From assembly GCF_006152065.1 (NCBI RefSeq), contig NZ_VDFW01000003.1:248001-312000 (forward strand): a stretch of DNA of 64,000 bases, given 5' to 3'. The number at the start of each line of letters is the position of its first letter. The first letter of the stretch is position 1. The DNA comes from Amycolatopsis alkalitolerans (GTDB taxonomy: Bacteria > Actinomycetota > Actinomycetes > Mycobacteriales > Pseudonocardiaceae). The translations under genes were made by a program, and so were the position numbers. The notes under the pieces are model-generated. The model was not told the DNA's origin and made no database searches. It worked only from the letters and a program-made list of their open reading frames with translations. This document shows positions 52,758 to 62,367 of this stretch, piece by piece.

Positions 52758-53642
52758 TCACCGGCCCTGGATCTCGCGCATGCGCGCGTAGAAGTCGCTC
52801 ACGGCGGCGCTGTCCGGGAGCACCGTCACGTCCGCCGGGTCGGGCACCTTCGGCAGGTCGTTCTCGGTGGGCGTCCCGTCCAGACGGTAGTGCTCGTTCA
52901 ACTCCACCTCGTGCCCGCTGCCCCTGACCAGCCCGCTCAGCCGGATCTCCGTCAGCCTGCCCTTCGCGTCGAGCACGAGCCGCGCCGCCAGGGTCTGCGC
53001 CTTCATCGCCGGGGTGATCTTGTCGAGGATCGACTGCGGGAACACCACCACCCGGTTGTCGAGGAACGAGCCGAGCGTCACGTCCGTGGTGAGTTCCAGG
53101 CTCCCGTCCGGTGCGCTGCGCGCGGTCTTCGCGCGGCCGTGGTCCACCGCGTCCGACACCGTACTGAGCATCTTGCACAGCCCCTGCGACCCGGCCCAGA
53201 AGCACTCGTTCAGGTCACCCCCGGTATAGGGCATCGACACCCAGTGTGTCGGCGCGAGGCTTGCGTACACCGGGCCGAGAAGCATGTACTCGACCGGGCT
53301 GTTGGCCGGGTGGAACGTGTCGAGGAACTCGTTGGAGTCGAGGTTCGAATGGTTCCTCGACAGCCGCGACGGGGGCCGCCCGAGTTGCACCGCCGAGACC
53401 GTGCTGTTGATCTTCTGCTGGTCGAAGCGGGCGAACGTGTCCTGGACGCTCTTCTTCGCGTCGGTCCCGCTGAACTGGTTACCCAGCTTGTCCAAGGTCG
53501 CGGAGAACTTGGCGCTCACGTACTTCGCGGCCTCCGCGCCGTTGGGGACCGGGCTGCCCGCCTTGGCGCTGCCGCACCCGGTGACGAGCAACGTGAGACA
53601 CGCGAACAGGGCGGTGAGCTGGCTCGCGGTGCGCACGGTCAC
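52758..53642 (-). CDS. Secreted lipoprotein, unknown function
   Basis: This protein has 294 residues from the GTG at 53642. GTG at 53636 is an alternative, and the open frame extends to 53714. The signal peptide ends in the lipobox LVTGC, so the mature protein is lipid-anchored. The outer domain contains two Cys (NECFWAGSQGLCK) and a C-terminal strand-rich part (LAARLVLDAKGRLTEIRL), resembling beta-sandwich lipoproteins of the LppX/LprG style only loosely. There is no good ribosome-binding site. A TATTAC box 9 nt before the GTG suggests a leaderless transcript. Confidence 0.7.
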   Translation of the reverse strand: MTVRTASQLTALFACLTLLVTGCGSAKAGSPVPNGAEAAKYVSAKFSATLDKLGNQFSGTDAKKSVQDTFARFDQQKINSTVSAVQLGRPPSRLSRNHSNLDSNEFLDTFHPANSPVEYMLLGPVYASLAPTHWVSMPYTGGDLNECFWAGSQGLCKMLSTVSDAVDHGRAKTARSAPDGSLELTTDVTLGSFLDNRVVVFPQSILDKITPAMKAQTLAARLVLDAKGRLTEIRLSGLVRGSGHEVELNEHYRLDGTPTENDLPKVPDPADVTVLPDSAAVSDFYARMREIQGR

Positions 53643-53791
53643 GGCGTCACAGTAATATGGAACCCGCACCACACCCCCGCTTTCCGCTCGATCGGAGTGA
53701 GGGGGTATCTTCATATGTCGTTGTGCGCTGCGGCGCGAACCGCGCTAGGCCCGCACCGACCCCACACGCAAGTTGACGACGAGGTAGACCC

Positions 53792-54244
53792 TTGCCCACG
53801 TACAGCCCGAAGCCTGGCGACATCACCCGTGCCTGGCACGTGATCGACGCCGAGAATGTCGTGCTCGGCCGCCTCGCGACCGAGGTCGCCACGCTGCTGC
53901 GCGGCAAGCACAAGCCGACGTTCGCTCCTCACGTCGACACCGGTGACTTCGTCATCATCGTGAACGCCGAGAAGGTCGCGCTCACCGGTAACAAACGCGA
54001 GCAGAAGTTCGCCTACCGGCACAGCGGCTACCCCGGTGGTCTGCGCAAGCGCTCGTTCGGCGAGCTGCTGGAGACCCGTCCCGAGCGGCTGCTCGAGAAG
54101 GTCGTGAAGGGCATGCTGCCGAAGAACAAGCTCGGCCGCGCCCAGGCGAAGAAGCTCAAGGTGTATGCCGGCCCGCAGCACCCGCACGCGGCCCAGCAGC
54201 CGCAGCCGTACGAGATCACCAAGATCGCGCAGGTCGCCCAGTGA
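53792..54244 (+). CDS. rplM: 50S ribosomal protein L13
   Basis: This protein has 150 residues. TTG at 53792 has ACGAGG upstream. It contains [20 protein letters not shown] and [20 protein letters not shown]. It is an early 50S assembly protein. The stop overlaps the rpsI start by 4 nt (GTGA). Confidence 0.97.
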   Translation: MPTYSPKPGDITRAWHVIDAENVVLGRLATEVATLLRGKHKPTFAPHVDTGDFVIIVNAEKVALTGNKREQKFAYRHSGYPGGLRKRSFGELLETRPERLLEKVVKGMLPKNKLGRAQAKKLKVYAGPQHPHAAQQPQPYEITKIAQVAQ

Positions 54245-54786
54245 GTGAGGAACAGTTGACCAGCACCGAGAACGAGGCCGCGGACCTCGCCGAGGCCACC
54301 GAGACCCCTGCCGCTGAGGCCGCCACCGAGGCCCCGGAGGCCACCGACGGCGTGGTCACCAGCGAGACCCCGGCCGCGCCGCGCCCGTCGCGTGCCGCCG
54401 GTGGCTCCGCGCAGACCGTCGGCCGCCGCAAGGAGGCCGTCGTCCGCGTGCGGCTCGTCCCGGGCACCGGCGCGTTCAAGCTCAACGGCCGCAGCCTCGA
54501 GGAGTACTTCCCGAACAAGGTCCACCAGCAGCTCATCCGTGAGCCGCTGATCACCGTCGAGAAGCCCGAGTCGTTCGACATCTTCGGCAACCTCAGGGGC
54601 GGCGGCATCTCCGGCCAGGCCGGTGCGCTGCGCCTGGCGATCGCCCGCGCGCTGGTCGAGGTCGACGCCGACGACCGCCCCGCGCTGAAGAAGGCCGGCT
54701 TCCTGACGCGGGACGCCCGGTCCACCGAGCGCAAGAAGTACGGTCTCAAGAAGGCCCGCAAGGCCCCGCAGTACAGCAAGCGGTAA
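54241..54786 (+). CDS. rpsI: 30S ribosomal protein S9 with acidic N-terminal extension
   Basis: This protein has 181 residues against about 130 for the S9 domain. The first 55 residues are an Ala/Glu/Thr-rich acidic extension; the domain then starts [17 protein letters not shown] and ends with the P-site tail [15 protein letters not shown] at 54241 is coupled to rplM. Acidic extensions occur on other actinobacterial S9 proteins. Confidence 0.97.
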   Translation: MSEEQLTSTENEAADLAEATETPAAEAATEAPEATDGVVTSETPAAPRPSRAAGGSAQTVGRRKEAVVRVRLVPGTGAFKLNGRSLEEYFPNKVHQQLIREPLITVEKPESFDIFGNLRGGGISGQAGALRLAIARALVEVDADDRPALKKAGFLTRDARSTERKKYGLKKARKAPQYSKR

Positions 54787-54788
54787 GA

Positions 54789-54864
54789 GGGGGTCGAACC
54801 CCCCGCCAGGGGCGAGCCCCTGGACCCTCGGCGGCGTACGTTGGTTGTCACCCGTACGCCGCCG
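54789..54864 (+). terminator. Three tandem hairpins between rpsI and glmM
   Basis: Hairpins lie at 54789-54803 (GGGGGT/ACCCCC), 54806-54823 (CCAGGGG/CCCCTGG, CGAG loop) and 54829-54864 (12-bp CGGCGGCGTACG stem, 12-nt loop). The first begins 2 nt after the rpsI stop. They probably terminate rplM-rpsI, with the third a candidate attenuator or second terminator upstream of glmM. The first two look like a compact intergenic repeat, but no second copy is in the window. Confidence 0.65.
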
Positions 54865-54921
54865 CTCGCGTTTGCGGGACTGTTGGTTTCGGCCCTGTGG
54901 TTTTTGAGGAGACTCGCTCAG

Positions 54922-56256
54922 ATGGCTCGCCTGTTCGGCACCGACGGGGTTCGTGGTCTCGCGAACGGTGACCTGACCCCCGAGCTCGCACTTGCCGTCG
55001 CGGCCAGCGCCGCGCGGGTACTCGCCGCTCATGACCGCTCGCACCGGCCCGTCGCCGTCGTCGGCCGGGATCCGAGGGCCAGCGGTGAGATGCTCGAAGC
55101 CGCCGTGGTGGCAGGGCTCGCCTCCGCCGGCGCCGACGTGCGCCGCGTCGGCGTGCTGCCGACGCCCGCGGTCGCGCACCTGGTCGGCGCGCTGGACGCG
55201 GATCTCGGTGTGATGATCTCCGCGTCGCACAACCCGATGCCCGACAACGGGATCAAGCTCTTCGCGGCGGGCGGGCACAAGCTTCCCGACGGGATCGAGG
55301 ACGAGATCGAAGCCGGCCTGCGCAGTGACGCGGGTCGCCCGACCGGCGCCGAGATCGGCCGGGTTTCCGACGTCACGGATGCCCTCGAGCGCTACACCCA
55401 GCATCTGCTGGCGTCCATCTCGCACCCGCTGACCGGGCTGCGAGTGGTGGTCGACTGCGCGAACGGCGCCGCCTCGTTCGCCGCGCCGGAGGTGTACCGG
55501 AAGGCGGGCGCGGACGTCGTCGCGATCCACGCCGAGCCCGACGGCATCAACATCAACGAGGACTGCGGCTCGACGCACGTCGACCAGTTGCGGGACGCGG
55601 TCCGCGAGCACCGCGCGGATCTGGGCATCGCCCACGACGGGGACGCCGATCGTTGCCTCGCCGTGGACGCGTCGGGCGAACTCGTCGACGGCGACCAGAT
55701 CATGGCGGTGCTGGCCCTCGCGATGGCCGAAGCCGGCGAGTTGACGCACGACACGCTCGTCGCGACCGTGATGAGCAACCTGGGCCTGCACCTGGCCATG
55801 CGGGACAACGGCGTGCACCTGCGCACGACCGCGGTCGGTGACCGCTATGTGCTGGAGGAGCTGCGGGCCGGCGGGTTCGCCCTCGGCGGCGAGCAGTCCG
55901 GGCACGTCGTGTTCCCCGGCTTCGCCACGACGGGCGACGGCCTGTTGACCGCGCTGCGCCTGATGAGCCGGGTCGCCGAGACCGGCAAGCCGCTGGCCGA
56001 GCTGGCCGGGGTGATGCGCCGGCTGCCGCAGGTGCTGGTCAACGTGCGGGTCGCGGACAAGGCCGCGGTCGTAGGCTCGGACGTGGTCAAGGGTGCGGTG
56101 GCCGACGTCGAGGCCGAGCTGGGCGAGCAGGGCCGGGTGCTGCTGCGGCAGTCCGGCACCGAGCAGCTCGTGCGGGTCATGGTCGAGGCGCCTTCACACG
56201 AGATCGCCCAGGCTTCGGCCGAGCGGCTGGCCGGCGTCGTGTCCTCGGTCGCCTGA
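54922..56256 (+). CDS. glmM: Phosphoglucosamine mutase
   Basis: This protein has 444 residues, the standard length. I chose the ATG at 54922 ([12 protein letters not shown]) with GAGGAG 10 nt upstream; an upstream frame extension is not supported. The phosphoserine is Ser102 in [11 protein letters not shown], the metal loop is DGDADR, the substrate loop is GGEQSGH, and the phosphate-binding RQSGTE is near the end. It converts glucosamine-6-phosphate to glucosamine-1-phosphate for UDP-GlcNAc and peptidoglycan. glmS at the window's end makes its substrate. Confidence 0.97.
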   Translation: MARLFGTDGVRGLANGDLTPELALAVAASAARVLAAHDRSHRPVAVVGRDPRASGEMLEAAVVAGLASAGADVRRVGVLPTPAVAHLVGALDADLGVMISASHNPMPDNGIKLFAAGGHKLPDGIEDEIEAGLRSDAGRPTGAEIGRVSDVTDALERYTQHLLASISHPLTGLRVVVDCANGAASFAAPEVYRKAGADVVAIHAEPDGININEDCGSTHVDQLRDAVREHRADLGIAHDGDADRCLAVDASGELVDGDQIMAVLALAMAEAGELTHDTLVATVMSNLGLHLAMRDNGVHLRTTAVGDRYVLEELRAGGFALGGEQSGHVVFPGFATTGDGLLTALRLMSRVAETGKPLAELAGVMRRLPQVLVNVRVADKAAVVGSDVVKGAVADVEAELGEQGRVLLRQSGTEQLVRVMVEAPSHEIAQASAERLAGVVSSVA

Positions 56257-56261
56257 CCCCG

Positions 56262-57932
<1,671 letters not shown>

Positions 57933-57941
57933 ATTCATTGC

Positions 57942-58205
57942 ATGGTTGAGCCCTCCGTCGCGGAAATCCGGAAAATCGTGTGCGACACCTTCCTGCTCGA
58001 TCCCGCATCGGTGGAACCGGACACCCCGCTGGAGGAGCTGGGTATCGACTCGAAAGGCCGGATCCGGCTGCTTGCCACGCTCGAGGTCTTCTACGAAGTG
58101 ACCATCGATCTCGACGAGCGCGACCGGCTCACCGATATCGCGGCCGTGGCGCGGGTGCTCGCCGAAGCCAGGGACAACAAACCAGGTGAAACGGCTGCGT
58201 CCTGA
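57942..58205 (+). CDS. Acyl carrier protein, partner of the FAAL
   Basis: This protein has 87 residues. ATG at 57942. The phosphopantetheine serine is Ser37 in LGIDSKGRIRLL; the usual DSL is DSK here, a charge change next to the modified Ser. Helix 1 (VAEIRKIVCDTFLLDP) and the acidic helix 2/3 region are typical. The arrangement FAAL-ACP suggests synthesis of an acylated product or an acyl donor for an enzyme elsewhere. Co-transcription with glmM is possible given the tight spacing. Confidence 0.85.
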   Translation: MVEPSVAEIRKIVCDTFLLDPASVEPDTPLEELGIDSKGRIRLLATLEVFYEVTIDLDERDRLTDIAAVARVLAEARDNKPGETAAS

Positions 58206-58239
58206 ATGCCGCATTGAGTACATTCATTGCATATGTAAC

Positions 58240-58275
58240 GGCACCGAGCGCAGCCGGAGAGCGTCGTAGGTTCGT
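58240..58275 (+). promoter_or_regulatory. ECF-sigma-like promoter of the second T7SS-target operon
   Basis: GGCACC (58240-58245), a 16-nt spacer, then CGTCGTAGGTTCGT (58262-58275). The 14-nt block is identical to that before the esx pair at 51295-51308, and the -35-like box differs from GGAACC by one base. It lies 27 nt before the ATG at 58303. Confidence 0.5.
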
Positions 58276-58302
58276 GACCGGGCCTGGTGAGGGGGAGTCG
58301 AG

Positions 58303-58614
58303 ATGAGCGGTGGCTATACCGCGAGCGCCGATGCGATGTCCACGGCGTCGAAGCGGATCACGCAGCTGGCGGAGGACTTGCCGGACAAGAACACCGATCT
58401 CGCCAGCTCCCCGGTGAACCAGCAGGGCTTCGGCCAGGCGCACGGCGACCACGCGCAGAAGTACATCACCGGTGTGCAGACGCTGTGGCAGGCCGTGAGC
58501 GGGTACAGCGACACGCTCAAGGCGTACGGCACCAACATCGGCTCCGGCGGCAAGGCCTACGCCGAGAACGACCAGGCCCAGGGCAACGCGGTCAGCAAGG
58601 CGGGGAGTCAGTAA
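58303..58614 (+). CDS. EspC-like T7SS target, 103 residues
   Basis: ATG at 58303 follows GAGGGGGAG. The protein is an all-helical hairpin with a GFG turn (residues 42-44, in place of WXG), followed by a helix and the export motif Y86-A-E-N-D90. No signal peptide. By size and position between glmM and glmS it resembles M. tuberculosis Rv3440c (from memory). The stop shares one base with the next gene (TAATG), so the two products are made together and may be co-exported. Confidence 0.72.
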   Translation: MSGGYTASADAMSTASKRITQLAEDLPDKNTDLASSPVNQQGFGQAHGDHAQKYITGVQTLWQAVSGYSDTLKAYGTNIGSGGKAYAENDQAQGNAVSKAGSQ

Positions 58615-61037
58615 TGGCGAAGACGTGGCCCGAGGTCAAGAAGCTGCTGGACGACCCGAGTGTCCCGCCGGAACAGAAGACGATACTGCTGTCCAGCTGG
58701 CAGCAGGAGAACAAGCCGCCGCTGTTCGAGGGCCTGCCCGCCACCTCGACGCAGGCCGAGCGCGACGAAGCGGCGAAGTACGCGGACGTTTACGGCTCGA
58801 ACCCCATGATGGGTTTCCAGGGCACCGACGCGGCCTACGTCGCCGCGAAGCAGGCCGGGGACCAGGCGAGCTACAACGAGCGCGAAGAGAAGAAGGCCGT
58901 CGACGACGGCAAGACGCAACTCGACGGCAAGCAGGCGCCTGCCCCGGGTGGCACGGGCACCAAGACCTCCGACGAGCTGTTCGACGCCGCCGAGCCCGCG
59001 CTGAAACTGTTCCAGACCTTCGGTTCGCTGCTGGCGAAGATCCCGGACGACTGCCGTGGCAACACCCGGCCGCTGGACTACAACAACGACATCAAGAAGC
59101 GCTTCGACGAGCAGCGCGGGATCAGCTTCGCGAACTTCCTCGACGACGCGGACCATTTCAAGACCGGGTCGACCACAGTGGACGGCACGGTCAAGGACAC
59201 CGGATCGGCGCTCAGCACGCTGTTCCACACCTGGACCGGTTCGGGGGCGAACGCCGCTTCGGACCACTACAACGACCAGATCCTGCCCAAGGCCAACAAA
59301 CTGGGCCAGACCCTCGAGGACGCGAACACGGCGACCACCACGGCGGTCAGCACGCTTTTCCGGCTGTGCAAGGGAAAGGCCGATGCGGTCGTCAACATGT
59401 ACACCGACCAGGTGGGCCAGGCCGACTACAACATGGCCCAGAAGGTCGTCGGTGTCGCGAACGGGGAGCACGCCGGCAAGGACGATCTCCGCGCGATCGC
59501 CGGCTGGATGGACATGAACTTCGGCACCAACCTGACCGACGCGCTCGACGACGACGGGTGCTGCGACGACGACGACATCAAGAAGCAGGGCCAGGACCTG
59601 GCCAAGCAGTGGATCCAGAACCACTTCAACCCGGACATGTGGGACCGGTTGTACAAGGGGTTCGACAAGACCTGCACGGACACGAAGGATCTGGTGAACC
59701 AGGCCTACGACGCGCTCGACGGCGTCATGGGCAAGATCAAGAACGAGTTCGAGGGCGCGGCGGAGCCCCCCGGCCAGACGCAGCCGAGCCAGACCCAGCC
59801 GAGCCAGACTCAGCCGAGCCAGACCAGTACTGGTACGGGCGGCGGGGGCGGCGGCGCCTCCACCCCGTCGGCCACCACACCTTCGGCGACGACACCGTCC
59901 ACTGAGGACCCGAGCGCCATCGCCGACGCGGCCAAGAAGGAAGCGTCCGAGGGGATCAACCCGTACACCGGCAAGCCGATGGAGACCGATCCGCAGACCG
60001 GTCAGCCGTACCCGATCGATCCGAAGACGGGCGAGCCGATCAAGGACGCCGGCGGCGAGCCGGAGACCATGAAGGTCCAGCAGGGCGACAAGACGATCGA
60101 GATGTCCGAGCCGGACAAGGACGGCAAGATGGACGTCAAGGTCGGCGACGGGAGCGGGCAGCCCAAGGACTACAAGCTCGACTGGGGCGACGGCAAGGAC
60201 ACGTCCGGCGCGCAGAGTGCTCCTGCCGCGGGCCAGCCCGGGCCGGACGGCACGTACAAGCCCGGGCCGGACGGGAAGATCCACATCGAGGACGGCAACG
60301 TCAAGATCACCGCGGAACGTCCACAGGGGCCGGACGGGCCGACGGTCGTCACCGTCGACGACGGTAGCGGTCACCCGGCCACGTACACCCTCGGTGAGGA
60401 CAAGAACGGCGCGCCCGACGCCCAGAGCATGGTGGGCAAGGACGACGGCTCGGCGCCGCGGCCCGGCGATGCCGCGACCGCTTCCAGCGGAGTGCCCGGC
60501 AGTGCCCCCGCTCCGCCGGTCGAGTCGGCCGCTGCTGTCGGTGGCGACGGCGCGACGGCGCCCGACACGTCGAGCACGCCCGCGGATGTGGGCGGAACCA
60601 CCCCGGACGGCGCCGGTGCGACGGCGCCGGCGACGAGCGCGGACGGCCTGAGTGCGGTCGGTGCCGGCGTGGGCGGTGCCGAGGGTTCGGTCAGTGGCTC
60701 CCTCGGCGACGCGGCCTCCCTCGGCGAAGGTACGCACACGGGCGCGACGCTGCATCAGCCCACGGGCGCCGCGCTCGGTGCGCCGCCGCCCGGGATGCAG
60801 CCGGTCGGCACACCCGACGCGGCGGCCTCGCAGCAGCAGACCCCGCCCGGCGGTGGGATGGGCGGGATGGGCGGCATGATGGGCGGTATGGGCGCGGCCG
60901 GTGGCGGCGGCGAGGACCAGGAGCGCAGTTCGCGTTCGTACCGCATCGACGGCGGCATCTTCAACTCGGGCGGGAACGGCGGCCGGATCAGTGGCTCGCT
61001 CGACGAAGAGGGCGACCGGTCCGTCACGCAGCGGTAG
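58614..61037 (+). CDS. Large T7SS-target-like protein, 807 residues, low-complexity
   Basis: ATG at 58614 is coupled to the previous gene. The N-terminal 380 residues are mostly helical, with W207-T-G209 in a WXG-like helix-turn-helix. A Cys/Asp cluster (DDDGCCDDDD, about 312-321) may bind metal. Then come a QPSQT repeat (about 387-404), a Ser/Thr/Pro stretch, two related modules of about 45 residues (VGDGSGQPKDYKL and VDDGSGHPATYTL), Ala/Gly/Thr-rich sequence and a Gly/Met-rich GGMGGMMGGMG tail. No signal peptide. It probably corresponds to the Ala/Pro-rich Rv3439c of M. tuberculosis. Exported matrix or partner protein is inferred. Confidence 0.7.
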   Translation: MAKTWPEVKKLLDDPSVPPEQKTILLSSWQQENKPPLFEGLPATSTQAERDEAAKYADVYGSNPMMGFQGTDAAYVAAKQAGDQASYNEREEKKAVDDGKTQLDGKQAPAPGGTGTKTSDELFDAAEPALKLFQTFGSLLAKIPDDCRGNTRPLDYNNDIKKRFDEQRGISFANFLDDADHFKTGSTTVDGTVKDTGSALSTLFHTWTGSGANAASDHYNDQILPKANKLGQTLEDANTATTTAVSTLFRLCKGKADAVVNMYTDQVGQADYNMAQKVVGVANGEHAGKDDLRAIAGWMDMNFGTNLTDALDDDGCCDDDDIKKQGQDLAKQWIQNHFNPDMWDRLYKGFDKTCTDTKDLVNQAYDALDGVMGKIKNEFEGAAEPPGQTQPSQTQPSQTQPSQTSTGTGGGGGGASTPSATTPSATTPSTEDPSAIADAAKKEASEGINPYTGKPMETDPQTGQPYPIDPKTGEPIKDAGGEPETMKVQQGDKTIEMSEPDKDGKMDVKVGDGSGQPKDYKLDWGDGKDTSGAQSAPAAGQPGPDGTYKPGPDGKIHIEDGNVKITAERPQGPDGPTVVTVDDGSGHPATYTLGEDKNGAPDAQSMVGKDDGSAPRPGDAATASSGVPGSAPAPPVESAAAVGGDGATAPDTSSTPADVGGTTPDGAGATAPATSADGLSAVGAGVGGAEGSVSGSLGDAASLGEGTHTGATLHQPTGAALGAPPPGMQPVGTPDAAASQQQTPPGGGMGGMGGMMGGMGAAGGGGEDQERSSRSYRIDGGIFNSGGNGGRISGSLDEEGDRSVTQR

Positions 61038-61046
61038 GAGGGGCAC

Positions 61047-61475
61047 ATGGTCTCGGACGAGATGCAGCGGTTGCAGGCGAAGATGGACGGGCTGGTGCGC
61101 GAGCAGGCGGACCGGCGGGAGATGCTCGAGCGGCAGGGCGAGGAGATCAAGGCCAAATCGCGCGAGTACATGACCAAGCAGGTCCAGGCCGCGGAACGGT
61201 ACGTTCAGCACAGGCGCGAGCTCGGCCGCCGCGAGCGCGAGGCCGGGGGCTGGAGCACCGAGAAGACGCTGGCCGAGCGGAACACGGTGATGGCCTTCGG
61301 CCCGGAAGACGAGGAGCGCGAGGGCTACCGCACGCCCGAGCCGTTGTCGTCACGCTCGACCGAGTCGATCCCCAGCCCCACCGCCGCCGAGCCTGCAGAG
61401 CGCCCGCGCGGCCGCCACTCTCGCAACGATGCGTTCGACGACGACGATTTCTCGAACAACAGCTGGCTGGACTGA
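61047..61475 (+). CDS. Coiled-coil protein with acidic tail, third gene of the cassette
   Basis: This protein has 142 residues. ATG at 61047 has GGAGGGG upstream, 9 nt after the previous stop. Residues 1 to about 70 form a highly charged coiled coil (MQRLQAKMDGLVREQADRRE). The rest is polar and ends DDDDFSNNSWLD. The helical start resembles the N-terminal helix of YbaB-like proteins, and the first T7SS cassette also contains a YbaB-like gene; the YbaB strands are absent here. A chaperone for the exported partners is possible. Confidence 0.65.
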   Translation: MVSDEMQRLQAKMDGLVREQADRREMLERQGEEIKAKSREYMTKQVQAAERYVQHRRELGRREREAGGWSTEKTLAERNTVMAFGPEDEEREGYRTPEPLSSRSTESIPSPTAAEPAERPRGRHSRNDAFDDDDFSNNSWLD

Positions 61476-61481
61476 AGAACC

Positions 61482-62294
61482 TCAGGCCGCCGCGGTCAGG
61501 CTCGGGTCGAACTCGATGGCGGCGTGCTTGACGTTCGCCTCCAGCAGCGGCCGGTATTTGCTCGTACCCGTCAGGTGCGTCAGGAAGAACGCCGTGAACA
61601 GGGCCCGGACGAGCCGTTGCGTGCGCCGCTGCGGTTTGCCCTGCAGGAGACGCTGGCTCCAGTGGGTGCCCTCGGTCACGGCCAGGTGTGTCGACTTGTC
61701 GAGAATCCGGAGCTGGACCGGGCCACCCCACGCCTTCGCGATCGCCTCGGCGTTGCCGGAGGCCGGGGTTACCAGGTCGCCCTCGACGGCCAGGTGCAGG
61801 CCCGGAATCGTGAGCTTCCGCGCGGCCGTGGTGGCTTGCGGCAGCGTCTGTGCCGCGGCGAACGTGGCGACCGCCTTGACCCTGGTGTCCGCCGCCGCGG
61901 CCAGCACGGCCGCGCCGCCACCGACCGAATGCCCCGCCAGCCCCAGCTTCGCCGGGTCGACGCTGAGCCCGCCCGGGCCGAGGCGGACGCCGGTGATGAG
62001 GTCGAGCGTCGCGCGCAGATCGGCGGCGAACGTCCGGTGCGAGGGCAGCGGGCCGCGCTGCGTCGACGGCGCCGCCGCGACGATGCCCCAGCTCGCCAGG
62101 TGAGCCAGCAGTTCGCGGTACCGCCCAGGCGGCTGGAGCCAGCCGTGCCCGAACGCGATGCCCGGCAGGCCGAGGCCGCTGCGCGGGGTGAACACCACAC
62201 CGGGCAGCCCGGCGAGCGCGAGGTTGCCGCGCACCACGTCGTGTGGTCCGGGGTGCGACAGCTCTTCGAGCAGGTCCTTCGGCTTGGCGCCCAT
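61482..62294 (-). CDS. Alpha/beta hydrolase, dienelactone-hydrolase/cutinase-like
   Basis: This protein has 270 residues. The nucleophile elbow is G-H-S123-V-G-G, with the likely triad partners Asp173 (VEGDLVTP) and His203 (KSTHLAV) in the expected order, and an oxyanion-type AFGHGWLQPP earlier. No signal peptide, so it is cytoplasmic. The substrate is unknown; esters or lipids are typical for the group. It converges with the coiled-coil gene (6 nt between stops). A similar gene lies at this place in M. tuberculosis (Rv3438, from memory). Confidence 0.82.
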   Translation of the reverse strand: MGAKPKDLLEELSHPGPHDVVRGNLALAGLPGVVFTPRSGLGLPGIAFGHGWLQPPGRYRELLAHLASWGIVAAAPSTQRGPLPSHRTFAADLRATLDLITGVRLGPGGLSVDPAKLGLAGHSVGGGAAVLAAAADTRVKAVATFAAAQTLPQATTAARKLTIPGLHLAVEGDLVTPASGNAEAIAKAWGGPVQLRILDKSTHLAVTEGTHWSQRLLQGKPQRRTQRLVRALFTAFFLTHLTGTSKYRPLLEANVKHAAIEFDPSLTAAA

Positions 62295-62367
62295 GGCCGG
62301 AGCTTAGCCGGGGAGGTGGGTACGAGCCGGGCGAGGGCATGCGCCGAGCGCCAGTACTCTCGGGCGG
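62295..62367. promoter_or_regulatory. Divergent promoter gap, probable leaderless glmS start
   Basis: TACTCT (62355-62360) ends 7 nt before the glmS GTG at 62368, so transcription would start at or near the start codon, and there is no ribosome-binding site. No -35 match and no glmS ribozyme-like structure were seen. The region is only 73 nt and also has to serve the hydrolase gene. Confidence 0.45.

Noticed and set aside
59770-59830. 15-bp tandem repeats
   Set aside because: In-frame QPSQT protein repeats; no spacer structure and no cas genes.
62295-62367. glmS ribozyme or riboswitch
   Set aside because: Only 73 nt, shared with a divergent gene, and no conserved ribozyme core was seen.
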